DNA of 64,000 nucleotides from the NCBI RefSeq assembly GCF_030450125.1, contig NZ_CP123923.1, positions 2,542,001 to 2,606,000 on the forward strand, given 5' to 3'. Position numbers and translations under genes: made by a program. This stretch comes from Streptomyces sp. WP-1 (GTDB lineage: Bacteria; Actinomycetota; Actinomycetes; Streptomycetales; Streptomycetaceae). The notes below the pieces were generated by a model that made no database searches, had not been told where the DNA came from, and worked only from the letters and a program-made list of their open reading frames with translations. Positions 1-8,392 of the stretch are shown piece after piece; within the stretch, counting starts at the first letter, position 1, and the number at the start of each line of letters is the position of its first letter.

Positions 1-236
1 CGGCCCTCGACGCCCAGGCGGCCGCCCGCGACAGCGCGCTGTCCGACCAGCAGTGGTGGGCCGCCAACGAGCTCCTCCTGGCCAAGGTCTTCGACCCCGC
101 CCGCTTCCCGCTCGCCGCGCGCGTCGGCCGCGCCGCCGGGGCGGCCCACCAGGGCATGTACGACCCCGACCACGCCTTCGCCTTCGGACTGCGGCGGATC
201 CTGGACGGTCTCGGCCGCCTCGGCGACGCGGACTGA
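1..236 (+). CDS. TetR-family transcriptional regulator, C-terminal part
   Basis: The open frame enters from the left edge and stops with TGA at 234-236; about 77 residues are visible. The end of the protein (FAFGLRRILDGLGRL) resembles the last helix of TetR_C ligand-binding domains, and the helical, Ala-rich segment before it fits. The DNA-binding N-terminus lies outside the window, so target and ligand cannot be judged. It converges on the sugar permease gene, with hairpins between the two. Confidence 0.6.
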   Translation, partial: ALDAQAAARDSALSDQQWWAANELLLAKVFDPARFPLAARVGRAAGAAHQGMYDPDHAFAFGLRRILDGLGRLGDAD

Positions 237-293
237 GCACGACACCCGCCCACGGCACCGTGGGCGGCGCCGGCCCGGTCCGCCCGCGGAAAG

Positions 294-336
294 CCCTCGC
301 CCCCGGGCCGGGCAGTGGCCGGTCCGGGGGCGAGGG
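294..336. terminator. Bidirectional hairpin between tetR and glcP
   Basis: A perfect 13-bp stem (294-306 with 324-336) encloses a 17-nt loop. A second perfect 8-bp hairpin (248-255 with 258-265, loop CA) follows the tetR stop. Neither has a clear U-tract, as is common in Streptomyces. Together they separate two convergent genes. Confidence 0.6.
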
Positions 337-410
337 GAGGAACGAGGAGAGGGGCAGCGGGGTCTGAAGGCCCTTCTCCCCGGGTTCGGGGGTGCCTCGG
401 GGTGCGAGGC

Positions 411-1829
411 TCAGCCCATCTCCTCCAGGGACTTGCCCTTCGTCTCCTTGACGAACTTCAGGACGAAGGGGATGGAGAGGGCGGCGAACACCGTGTAGAT
501 GACGTACGTGCCGGAGAGGTTCCAGTCGGCCAGCGACGGGAAGCTCGCGGTGATCGCCCAGTTGGCGATCCACTGCGCGGCGGCGGCCACGCCCAGGGCG
601 GCGGCGCGGAGCCGGTTCGGGAACATCTCGCCGAGCATGACCCAGACGACCACACCCCAGGACAGGGCGAAGAAGAGGACGAAGATGTGCGCGGCGATCA
701 GGGCGACCCAGCCCTGGGTGGCGGGCAGCTTGCCGTCGACCAGGTGGTACGAGAACGCCCACGCCTCCAGCGCCAGGCCGACGACCATGCCGACGGAGCC
801 GATGAGCGCGAGCGGCTTGCGGCCGATCCGGTCCACGAAGATCATCGCGATCACGGTGCCGACGATGTTGATGATGGACGTGGTGAAGGAGTAGAAGAAC
901 GAGTCCGTCGGGTCGACACCGACCGACTGCCACAGCGTCGAGGAGTAGTAGAACGCGACGTTGATGCCGACGAACTGCTGGAAGACCGACAGGCCGATGC
1001 CCACCCAGACGATCGGCTTGAAGAAGAAGCCGCCGCCCAGCAGGTCCTTGAAGGTGGAGCGGTGCTCGCTCTTCATCGCGTGCTCGATGTCGGCGACGCG
1101 CTTGTCCAGGTCGGTGCCCGTGCCCTCGACCTCGGCCAGGATCTCCTTGGCGCGCTCACGCTTGCCGACGGAGAGCAGGAAGCGCGGGGACTCGGGGATG
1201 GCGAAGGACAGCAGGCCGTACAGGGCGGCCGGGACCACCATGACGCCCAGCATGACCTGCCAGGCCTCCAGGCCCATGAGGTGGCCGCGCTGGTTGCCGC
1301 CGGCGGCGTTCAGCAGGCCCCAGTTGACCAGCTGGGAGATGGCGATGCCGACGACGATCGCGGCCTGCTGGAAGGAGCCGAGCCGGCCGCGGTAGGCGGG
1401 CGGGGCGACCTCGGCGATGTAGGCGGGGCCGATCACGGAGGCCATGCCGATGGCGAAGCCGCCGACGATGCGCCAGAGGGCGAGGTCCCACAGCGCGAAG
1501 GGCAGCGCGGAGCCGACGGCGCTGATCGTGAACAGCGTGGCCGCGATCTGCATGCAGCGGATACGGCCGATCCGGTCGGCTATCCGGCCCGCGGTGGCGG
1601 CGCCGATGGCACAGCCGATCAGGGCGATGGCGATGACCTGCGCGAGGGCGGCGGAGCCGATGTCGTAACGGTCGCGAATGGCCTCGACGGCACCGTTGAT
1701 GACAGAACTGTCGTAGCCGAAGAGGAAGCCGCCCATGGCCGCTGCCGCGGCGATGAAGATGACATGCCCGAGATGTTCGGGATGAGCCGTCCCGGCTCCT
1801 GACTGAGGTGCCTGCGCTGTGCTGGTCAC
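411..1829 (-). CDS. glcP: MFS sugar:proton symporter, glucose permease (GlcP type)
   Basis: This 472-residue membrane protein belongs to the sugar porter family of the major facilitator superfamily and should import glucose with protons. Family motifs are visible: GRIADRIGRIR after TM2, PESPRF before the central loop, QQFVGINVAFYYS in TM7, DRIGRKPL in the second half and KETKGKSLEEM at the C-terminus. The GTG start at 1829 is chosen because GAGGAG lies 6 nt upstream; an ATG 23 codons earlier would run through the palindromic promoter DNA. Its position beside smc matches the S. coelicolor glucose permease glcP1 as I remember it. Glucose specificity is inferred from this synteny, not from the motifs. 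Confidence 0.85.
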   Translation of the reverse strand: MTSTAQAPQSGAGTAHPEHLGHVIFIAAAAAMGGFLFGYDSSVINGAVEAIRDRYDIGSAALAQVIAIALIGCAIGAATAGRIADRIGRIRCMQIAATLFTISAVGSALPFALWDLALWRIVGGFAIGMASVIGPAYIAEVAPPAYRGRLGSFQQAAIVVGIAISQLVNWGLLNAAGGNQRGHLMGLEAWQVMLGVMVVPAALYGLLSFAIPESPRFLLSVGKRERAKEILAEVEGTGTDLDKRVADIEHAMKSEHRSTFKDLLGGGFFFKPIVWVGIGLSVFQQFVGINVAFYYSSTLWQSVGVDPTDSFFYSFTTSIINIVGTVIAMIFVDRIGRKPLALIGSVGMVVGLALEAWAFSYHLVDGKLPATQGWVALIAAHIFVLFFALSWGVVVWVMLGEMFPNRLRAAALGVAAAAQWIANWAITASFPSLADWNLSGTYVIYTVFAALSIPFVLKFVKETKGKSLEEMG

Positions 1830-1892
1830 GTAAAACTCCTCGGGCCACGGCAACGCTGCCGGGGTGGGGTGAGCCCTTCCAGGTCTCCAGTG

Positions 1893-1970
1893 GCGCATAC
1901 GTTTGCGCTACTTACACCTGAAGGAAAAAAGCAACGTTGCAGAGACTATGCCTTCAACTTCCGAAGTCAA
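1893..1970 (-). promoter_or_regulatory. glcP promoter with two operator-like palindromes
   Basis: Reading the minus strand, TTGACT (1970-1965), a 16-nt spacer and TAGTCT (1948-1943) make a good promoter. A perfect palindrome GCAACGTTGC (1931-1940) sits where transcription should start. A second, GCGCATAC/GTTTGCGC (1893-1908, two mismatched positions), is centred 35 bp further downstream. ACGT-centred dyads of this kind are typical LacI/GalR-family operators. The regulator is not identified. Confidence 0.6.
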
Positions 1971-2005
1971 TAGGGGGAAAGCTGTGAGTTAGGAGATACG
2001 GCAGA

Positions 2006-2038
2006 TCACTCCGTGTTCAAGAAATGAACAGGGAGTGA
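2006..2038 (-). terminator. Hairpin downstream of smc
   Basis: An inverted repeat with 14-nt arms (2006-2019 with 2025-2038, one central G/G mismatch, loop AGAAA) lies 40 bp after the smc stop. It has no U-tract. It could also be a regulatory dyad upstream of glcP. Confidence 0.45.
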
Positions 2039-2078
2039 GATGGTCTTGATCGTCGGTACGTGTTGATCTTGAAATGGG

Positions 2079-5000
2079 TCAGCGCAGGCGCTGCGAGATG
2101 ACCTTCGACACACCGTCACCCTGCATGGAGACGCCGTACAACGCGTCGGCCACCTCCATCGTGCGCTTCTGGTGCGTGATCACGATCAGCTGCGAGGACT
2201 CCTGCAACTCCTGCATGATCCGGATCAGCCGCTGGAGGTTGGTGTCGTCCAGCGCGGCCTCGACCTCGTCCATCACATAGAAGGGACTCGGCCGGGCCTT
2301 GAAGATCGACACCAGCAGCGCGACGGCCGTGAGCGACCGCTCGCCGCCCGAGAGCAGGGACAGCCGCTTGACCTTCTTGCCCGGCGGCCGCGCCTCGACA
2401 TCGACGCCCGTGGTGAGCATGTTGCCGGGGTCGGTGAGCACCAGCCGGCCCTCGCCGCCCGGGAACAGCCGGCCGAAGACGCCCTCGAACTCGCGCGCGG
2501 TGTCCCGGTAGGCCTCGGTGAAGACCTGCTCGACCCGCTCGTCGACCTCCTTCACCACCTGGAGCAGATCGGCACGGGTCTTCCTCAGGTCCTCCAGCTG
2601 CTCGCTGAGGAACTTGTGCCGCTCCTCCAGCGCCGCGAACTCCTCAAGGGCCAGCGGATTGACCTTGCCGAGCTGCTGGTACGCCCGCTCGGCCGCCTTC
2701 AGCCGCTTCTCCTGCTCGGCCCGTACGAAGGGGCGCGGCTGGTTGCGGGGGTCGTCCGGGTCCTCCGGCAGCGCCTCGCCGTCGGCGGGGGGCGAGGGCG
2801 GCACGGGCTGGTGCGGCCCGTACTCCGTCTCCAGCCCCGCCGGTTCGACACCCAGCTCCTCCAGCGCCCTGGTCTCCAGCTGCTCGATCCGCAGCCGCTT
2901 CTCGGCGCCGAGTACCTCACCGCGGTGGACCGAATCCGTCAACTTGTCGAGTTCCGACTTCAGTTCACGTCCGGTGGTGCGGGCGGCGGTCAGTTCCCGC
3001 TCGCGCCGGGCCTTGGCGGCCTCGGCCGCGGTGCGCTCCTGATCGGCGCGGACGAGGGACACCTCGACGTGCGCCAGCAGCTGCCGGGCGCCGTCGGCCA
3101 CCGCGCGGGCGACGGCCGCCTCGTGCCGCAGCCGGGCCCGGCGCTGCTCGGCCCGCGCCCGCGCCTCGCGCTCCGCGCGGGCGGCACGGTCGAGGGAGTC
3201 GGCGCGGCCGGCCAGGCCCTTGACCCGCTCCTCGTGGGTACGGACCTGGAGACGGGCCTCCATCTCGGTCTGCCGCGCGTTGGCGCCGTCGGCGGAGAGC
3301 CGGTCGCGCACCGCGGTGTCCGGCTCCTCCTCCACCGGCGTCTCCTCGGCGACGGCGAGCCGCTCCGCGAGTTCCTCGGCCTCCTGTACGGCCCGGTCCA
3401 GCGCGTCCTGCGCCCGCGCGGCGGCGGCGGTGGAGCGCTCGGCCTCACCGGCGGCGGCGCGGGCCTCACCGGCGAGGCGGCCGAGCTGCTGGGCGACGGC
3501 GGACTTCTCGCGGTCGGCCGCGCGGCGCCGTTCGCCCAGCTCCTCCACGAGGGCGGCGGCCTCGGTACGGCGGTCCGTCGCCGCGTCCTCCTCCTCGGCC
3601 AGCTCGGCGCAGCGCACCGACAGCTCCGCCAGTTCGGCGGCGGCCTCGTCCACGGAGGCCTGCACCTCCAGCAGGCTGGAGGCGCCGGCGGAGCCGCCGT
3701 GGGCGAAGTGGGCGGCCAGGAGGTCGCCCTCGGCGGTGACGGCGGTGAGGTGGGGGTGGGAGCGGATGAGGTCTTCGGCGGCGTCCAGGGTGTCGACCAC
3801 GACGGTGTCGTGGAGGAGTCTGCGGATCGCCGGCATCAGATCCGATGGGGCGCGGACGTATCTTTCGGCCGGGATCGGTCCGTCGTCGGGCGCGGGTGCG
3901 TCGTGGTCGCTCGCGCAGTTCCCCGCGCCCCTTCGGGGTGCGTCTTCGGGGCCGGTGATGAGCAGGGACGCCCTGCCTCCGTCCTGTTTGTGCAGGAGGC
4001 GGATGGCGTCGGCGGCCGAGGCCGGGTTCGTCACGGCGAGGGCGTCGGCGGCGGCGCCGAAGGCGGCAGCCAGGGGGATCTCGTAGCCCGGGGTGATGGT
4101 CAGCAGTTCCGCCGCCGGGCCGAGGAGGCCGGTGAGGTGGGCCTCGGAGTCCAGCAGTATGCCGGTGCCGTCCTTGCGGCGCAGGCCCAGGGCCAGTGCC
4201 TCGTGGCGGGCCTGGGTCGCGGCGCGGCGGCGTTCGGTGGTGGCGGCGGCCCGGCGGGCCGCGGTCAGGGCGTGCTCGGCGTCCGCGAGCCGTTCCCGGG
4301 CCGCCCGGTGCTGTTCGGCGAGGTCGGTGTCGTCCGCGTCGAGCCCGTCGACCTCGGCCTTGAGCGCCTCGTACTCCTCCTGGGCGCGCACCGCGCGGTC
4401 CCGTGCCTCGTCGCGGGCGGTGGCCAGCCGGTCGATCTCGGCCTGGGCGGCGGCGGCACGTGAACGGGCCGCGCCCACCTGGCCGTTCAGCCGGGCCAGG
4501 CCCTCGCGGCGGTCGGCGATGGCGCGGGCCACGTCCTTGAGCCGGCGTTCCTCGACGGCCAGTTCCCGCTCCAGTTCGGCGCGGTGGGCGACCGTGTCGT
4601 CCAGGGCGTGCCGGGCCGCTTCCAGGGCGGCCGTCAGCTCGGCCTCCTGCTCGCGGACCCGGGCGGCCTCGCGCTCCAGGTCCTCGGGGTCGCGGCCGCG
4701 GCGCTCCTCGGGCGGCGCGGAGGTGGCGCTCCTGACCCGGGCGTCGGCCAGCGAGATCGTGCCGCGCACCCGCTCGGCCAGCTGCGACAGCTCGTACCAG
4801 GTCTGCTGGGCGCGCTGGAGGCGGGGCGTGAGCTGCCGTACCTCGTCCTCCAGGAGGGACTCGCGGTGCAGGGCCTTCTTCAGCTCCTGCTCGGCGGCCT
4901 CCCTGCGCTCCTTGAGGGCGGCCTCGTCGGCGATCTCGGCGTCGAGCGCCCGGCGCAGTCGTACGAGGTCGTCGGCGAGCAGCCGCAGCCTGGCGTCGCG

Positions 5001-5666
5001 CAGGTCGGCCTGGATGACGGCGGCCCGGCGCGCCACCGCCGCCTGGCGGCCGAGCGGCTTGAGCTGGCGGCGCAGTTCGCCGGTGAGGTCCTGGACGCGG
5101 GCGAGGTTGGCCTGCATCGCGTCCAGTTTCCGCAGCGCCTTCTCCTTGCGCCTGCGGTGCTTGAGGACGCCGGCCGCCTCCTCGATGAAGGCGCGACGGC
5201 CCATCGGATCGGCGTGCAGCACGGAGTCCAGCTGGCCCTGGCCGACGATGACGTGCATCTCGCGGCCGATGCCGGAGTCGGAGAGCAGTTCCTGGATGTC
5301 GAGGAGGCGGCAGGTGTCGCCGTTGATCTGGTACTCGCTGCCGCCGTTGCGGAACATGATCCGCGTGATGGTGACCTCGGCGTACTCGATGGGCAGTGCC
5401 CCGTCGGAGTTGTCGATGGTCAGGGACACCTCGGCGCGGCCCAGCGGGGGGCGCCCGGTGGTGCCGGCGAAGATGACGTCCTCCATCTTGCCGCCGCGCA
5501 GCGATTTGGCGCCCTGCTCGCCCATGACCCAGCTGAGCGCGTCCACCACATTGGACTTGCCCGAGCCGTTCGGTCCGACGACGCAGGTGATCCCGGGTTC
5601 GAACCGGAGGGTGGTCGCGGAGGCGAACGACTTGAAGCCGCGCAGGGTCAGGGCCTTGAGGTGCAC
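2079..5666 (-). CDS. smc: Chromosome segregation protein SMC
   Basis: SMC is the ATPase of the bacterial condensin complex, with ScpA and ScpB encoded elsewhere, and it organises and segregates the chromosome. The 1195-residue protein has an N-terminal ATPase half with Walker A GPNGSGKSN (residues 31-39), a long coiled coil rich in Glu/Arg/Ala, a hinge around residues 510-680, a second coiled coil, and a C-terminal half with the signature LSGGERSLTA (about residue 1105) and Walker B FYVMDEVEAALDD (about 1130). The GTG at 5666 is chosen because the protein then begins HLKALTLRGFKSF, the usual SMC N-terminus. Residues about 572-594 in the hinge are encoded by a dispersed repeat (see 3888-3937). 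Confidence 0.96.
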   Translation of the reverse strand: MHLKALTLRGFKSFASATTLRFEPGITCVVGPNGSGKSNVVDALSWVMGEQGAKSLRGGKMEDVIFAGTTGRPPLGRAEVSLTIDNSDGALPIEYAEVTITRIMFRNGGSEYQINGDTCRLLDIQELLSDSGIGREMHVIVGQGQLDSVLHADPMGRRAFIEEAAGVLKHRRRKEKALRKLDAMQANLARVQDLTGELRRQLKPLGRQAAVARRAAVIQADLRDARLRLLADDLVRLRRALDAEIADEAALKERREAAEQELKKALHRESLLEDEVRQLTPRLQRAQQTWYELSQLAERVRGTISLADARVRSATSAPPEERRGRDPEDLEREAARVREQEAELTAALEAARHALDDTVAHRAELERELAVEERRLKDVARAIADRREGLARLNGQVGAARSRAAAAQAEIDRLATARDEARDRAVRAQEEYEALKAEVDGLDADDTDLAEQHRAARERLADAEHALTAARRAAATTERRRAATQARHEALALGLRRKDGTGILLDSEAHLTGLLGPAAELLTITPGYEIPLAAAFGAAADALAVTNPASAADAIRLLHKQDGGRASLLITGPEDAPRRGAGNCASDHDAPAPDDGPIPAERYVRAPSDLMPAIRRLLHDTVVVDTLDAAEDLIRSHPHLTAVTAEGDLLAAHFAHGGSAGASSLLEVQASVDEAAAELAELSVRCAELAEEEDAATDRRTEAAALVEELGERRRAADREKSAVAQQLGRLAGEARAAAGEAERSTAAAARAQDALDRAVQEAEELAERLAVAEETPVEEEPDTAVRDRLSADGANARQTEMEARLQVRTHEERVKGLAGRADSLDRAARAEREARARAEQRRARLRHEAAVARAVADGARQLLAHVEVSLVRADQERTAAEAAKARRERELTAARTTGRELKSELDKLTDSVHRGEVLGAEKRLRIEQLETRALEELGVEPAGLETEYGPHQPVPPSPPADGEALPEDPDDPRNQPRPFVRAEQEKRLKAAERAYQQLGKVNPLALEEFAALEERHKFLSEQLEDLRKTRADLLQVVKEVDERVEQVFTEAYRDTAREFEGVFGRLFPGGEGRLVLTDPGNMLTTGVDVEARPPGKKVKRLSLLSGGERSLTAVALLVSIFKARPSPFYVMDEVEAALDDTNLQRLIRIMQELQESSQLIVITHQKRTMEVADALYGVSMQGDGVSKVISQRLR
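3888..3937 (-). repeat. Dispersed Streptomyces repeat inside the smc frame
   Basis: On the minus strand this stretch reads AAGGGGCGCGGGGAACTGCG and continues with a CACGACG..CCCGCGCCC end. Both ends match the element at 32509-32580 between cofC and the next gene, but the central hairpin of that copy is missing. Sequences of this form are, as I recall, common intergenic repeats in Streptomyces. Here it is translated in frame with smc and yields a Pro/Gly/Asp-rich, Cys- and His-containing segment in the hinge. Confidence 0.65.
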
Positions 5667-5792
5667 GCCGCCGGACTCTACCGGCCGCCGCTGTCTCACT
5701 CCATGAACCTTCGCGACCGCACGGTTTCACCGCAGGACAGGCAGGGCACACCAGATGTTGAAGAAGGTGAAAGGATGCGCGGGGGAAGAAAG

Positions 5793-5814
5793 AAGGGACG
5801 CCGAAGCGTCCCTT
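5793..5814 (-). terminator. UUCG-loop terminator after the 67-residue gene
   Basis: On the minus strand a perfect 9-bp stem closes a TTCG tetraloop and is followed by CTTTCTTCC. It lies about 100 bp after the small coiled-coil gene and 130 bp before smc, so smc probably has its own promoter. Confidence 0.75.
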
Positions 5815-5912
5815 GCCATTCTATGGACGGCCTCGGATGCCGGTCGTCCGGTCTACTGAGCGGTTGATACGGGCTGCCCAACCACTGCTGCTGTCGCGGA
5901 GCGATGCAGCGA

Positions 5913-6116
5913 TCAGGTGAGCGCAGGCTCCGCCTGGTGTGCGTCGATGCTCTCCATGATCCTGTCCTGAGAGGCGGCAGCCGCCAGCGCGTCGTTCTCC
6001 GCCTGGATCCTGACCAGCTCGGACTCCAGGTCCTGAACACGCTGCTGCAGCCGTCGCATCTCGGCGAGGAGTCGAGGGTCGGAGCCGCCGACGTAACCGA
6101 GAAGCGCCTTTGCCAT
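5913..6116 (-). CDS. Small conserved-looking coiled-coil protein
   Basis: The 67-residue product has a short N-terminal segment (MAKALLGYVGG), then a heptad-like stretch from about residue 16 to 45 with Leu, Val and Ile spaced for a short coiled coil. It has no signal peptide or membrane segment. The ATG at 6116 is preceded by GGAGGA at a good distance, and the gene has its own UUCG-loop terminator, so it is a real transcription unit. I do not recognise a named family. It lies just upstream of smc, but nothing links the two functions directly. Confidence 0.75.
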   Translation of the reverse strand: MAKALLGYVGGSDPRLLAEMRRLQQRVQDLESELVRIQAENDALAAAASQDRIMESIDAHQAEPALT

Positions 6117-6488
6117 GATGGATGGTCCTCCACACTGAGTGACCGACCGATGCGGTGTGGGTCGTGAGGGATTCGCACCCGCGGTGCTTGGCACATCCGA
6201 GTGTTGCTCTGCTGTTGCTCCATGCCAAACAGCTAAGGTGCGCGGGGCTTTCAGCGTCTCACCAAAAAGTTTGACGGTCAACACGATCACACCCCGTATT
6301 GGCGGGCGGACCGGGCGCGCGGCCGGATCGGCACGGCGGCGCAGCGAGTCGTCCAGACCCCGGGGGCGCAGCGATCAGCTGTATCTGCGGAGCCTCCCAC
6401 GCTGCGCCCTCCTTGGCAACCACCAGGCCGTTTCCGCTCCGGACCGCCGTCCGAGGGGGCCCGGCGGGCGGGGCGGGAGGGCTTCGGC
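6117..6488. other. Gene-free stretch between coiled-coil gene and acylphosphatase
   Basis: This 372-bp interval should hold the 5' region and promoter of the 67-residue gene (minus strand) and the 3' end of the acylphosphatase transcript. Open frames here are short and lack Streptomyces third-position bias and ribosome sites. I see no convincing gene. Confidence 0.5.
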
Positions 6489-6770
6489 TCAGCGGATCGC
6501 GAAGCCGTCGTAGCCGCCGCGGGGTGTGTCCCAGATCTCGGTGACGCCGTCCACACGGCCGGGCGTGTCGGCCCCCTGGAGCCAGTCGAGCAGTTCCTCG
6601 CAGCCCTCGCGCGCGCCCTCGGCGACGACCTGGACCCGGCCGTCCGCCAAATTGAGAGCAAAACCACTCAGGCCGCCGATCTCCAGCGCCTTGGCACGTG
6701 TGAACCAGCGAAATCCCACGCCCTGTACGTGTCCACGCACCCAGGCGACCAGTCGAACATCCTCACTCAT
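6489..6770 (-). CDS. Acylphosphatase
   Basis: The 93-residue protein fits the acylphosphatase family, which hydrolyses carboxyl-phosphate bonds such as acetyl phosphate. The N-terminal strand [20 protein letters not shown] contains the phosphate-binding loop GHVQGVGFR with its catalytic Arg, and the catalytic Asn is in [15 protein letters not shown]. Length and both motifs are complete. It is cytoplasmic and appears to be a single-gene unit, divergent from the CAP-domain gene. Confidence 0.93.
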   Translation of the reverse strand: MSEDVRLVAWVRGHVQGVGFRWFTRAKALEIGGLSGFALNLADGRVQVVAEGAREGCEELLDWLQGADTPGRVDGVTEIWDTPRGGYDGFAIR

Positions 6771-6927
6771 GGGGGCAACCTAACCGGCCGGTGTCGTTCG
6801 GGACACATCGCCCTCGAAGGGCATGAGGTACGGTCCGCACGCGGGCGCATCCCCGGGGAAACCCACTCGATCGAGTGGGATGGGTTGGCCAGAAGCACCA
6901 AGGAAGTACGAGGAAGAGGGCAAGGTC

Positions 6928-8343
6928 ATGGGACGCCACCGACGCTCGGACGCCGGCCGCGCCGCGGAGGGCGACGACCCGCGCGCCCGCGCCGCCGGGA
7001 GCGGGGATCCGGCGTCCGCGTCCACGGAACCGATACCGATGGGCACCGCGCCCTATCTGAACCCCGAGGCGTATGCGGCGGCAAAGGCCAAGGCGGACGC
7101 GTATCTGTTCGCGGCCGGGCCGGGGAACGCGTCGGACGCGGAGCCGGGTGCGGCGGGCGGTCCGGCGAGCGGTTCCGGTGCGGCCGAGGGGGTCGGCGGG
7201 AACCCGGGCGCGGGTTCCGGTGCGGCCGACGGTCCCGGCGAGGGCTTGTGCACGGGTTTCAGCGCGGCCGACGGTCCCGGCGGGGACTTGCGCACGGGTG
7301 CCGGTGCTGGTTCCGGTTCCGGTTCCGGTTCCGGTTCCGGTTCCGGTTCCGGCGAGGGTCCGGGTGAGGACCCGGTCCGCGGCCGGCGGCGGCAGAAGCA
7401 GGCCGGGCGGGCGGTGAGCATGACGCTGCTCGGGATGTGCGTGGCCGTCGCCCTGGGCACCGCGGCGGTAGCCGCGGGTGTGGTCCCGGGCTTCCAGGGC
7501 TACCGCCTCGGCGGCGGCACCCACACCACCGGCGGCGACCGGATCCGGGTGACGGGCTCCCCCGGCAACACGGCCGACGAGCAGGGCGGCACGTCGGGCA
7601 GCGCGGAGACCGGCGGCACGGCCACGGGCGGCACGGGCAACACCAGCGGCACCGGCTCCGGCTCCCGCTCCGGTGGGTCGGCGTCCGGTCAGGGCGCCAC
7701 GCGGTCGCCCTCCCCCACCACCCCGACGCCGTCCGCGTCGCCGACGCCCGCGCAGTCCCCGTCGGTCACCGCCTCCGCCTCGCCGAGCCCGTCGAAGTCC
7801 GCGCCGACCCCGTCGAAGTCCGCGAAACCCGGCGCCTCCAGGACCTCCCCGGCCGCACCCGCCGCACCCCGGCCCAAGCCCTCACCCACGAGGGCGAAGC
7901 CGAGCCCGGCCCCCACGAGGACCGCGGCGCCCAGGCCGACCGCACCGCCCGTCACCGTCTCCGCCGAAGCCGCCGCGGAGACCGCGGTGCTGAAGCTGGT
8001 CAACGACGAGCGGGCCAAGGCGGGCTGCACCCCGCTGTCCGCGAACTCGGCGCTGACGAACCTGGCCGAGTCGTTCAGCGACGACATGGCGGCGCGGGGC
8101 TTCTTCTCCGACACCGACCCGGACGGGAAGTCGCCGTGGGACCGGGCGGCGGCGGCCGGTGTCACCGGGCTCGGCGCCGAGAACATCGCGCGCGGCCCGG
8201 CGGACCCGGCGGCCGTGGTGAAGGCGTGGATGGCCAGCCCCGAGCACCGCGCCAACATCCTGAACTGCGACTTCCACACCCTCGGCGTCGGTGTGCACTT
8301 CGGCGCGGGCGGCCCCTGGTGGACCGAGGAGTTCGGCAGCTGA
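6928..8343 (+). CDS. Membrane-anchored CAP/SCP-domain protein
   Basis: The 471-residue protein begins MGRHRRSDAG. Residues 1 to about 160 form a disordered Gly/Ala/Ser-rich cytoplasmic tail including a (GS)n run. One transmembrane segment lies at about 164-185 (MTLLGMCVAVALGTAAVAAG). A Ser/Thr/Pro-rich linker with many PS and PT pairs runs to about 345. The rest is a CAP domain with LVNDERAKAGC, HRANILNCDFHTLGVGVHF and WWTEEF near the end. CAP domains are extracellular; their activity in bacteria is mostly unknown. The ATG at 6928 has AGAGGG upstream. The unusually long N-terminal tail on the cytoplasmic side is noteworthy. Confidence 0.85.
   Translation: MGRHRRSDAGRAAEGDDPRARAAGSGDPASASTEPIPMGTAPYLNPEAYAAAKAKADAYLFAAGPGNASDAEPGAAGGPASGSGAAEGVGGNPGAGSGAADGPGEGLCTGFSAADGPGGDLRTGAGAGSGSGSGSGSGSGSGEGPGEDPVRGRRRQKQAGRAVSMTLLGMCVAVALGTAAVAAGVVPGFQGYRLGGGTHTTGGDRIRVTGSPGNTADEQGGTSGSAETGGTATGGTGNTSGTGSGSRSGGSASGQGATRSPSPTTPTPSASPTPAQSPSVTASASPSPSKSAPTPSKSAKPGASRTSPAAPAAPRPKPSPTRAKPSPAPTRTAAPRPTAPPVTVSAEAAAETAVLKLVNDERAKAGCTPLSANSALTNLAESFSDDMAARGFFSDTDPDGKSPWDRAAAAGVTGLGAENIARGPADPAAVVKAWMASPEHRANILNCDFHTLGVGVHFGAGGPWWTEEFGS
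7309..7350 (+). repeat. Hexanucleotide tandem repeat GGTTCC
   Basis: Seven perfect copies of GGTTCC lie inside the CAP-protein gene and encode a Gly-Ser run in its cytoplasmic tail. Changes in copy number keep the frame, so length variation between strains would be tolerated. Confidence 0.9.
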
Positions 8344-8392
8344 CGCCGCCCCCCTGCTCGATAGTGCTGAACTCCCCTGCTCTGTAGTGGAG

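Noticed and set aside
315..1802. A long open frame antisense to glcP
   Set aside because: It mirrors the GC-biased codons of glcP and encodes a low-complexity Asp/Gly/Arg-rich product with no family resemblance.
2172..4463. A long open frame antisense to smc
   Set aside because: It exists only because the third positions of smc are G/C-rich; the product is Gly/Leu/Arg-rich and lacks a ribosome site.
7309..7350. A CRISPR-like or regulatory repeat
   Set aside because: The six-base units have no spacers and lie in frame within the CAP-protein gene, so they are a coding Gly-Ser run.
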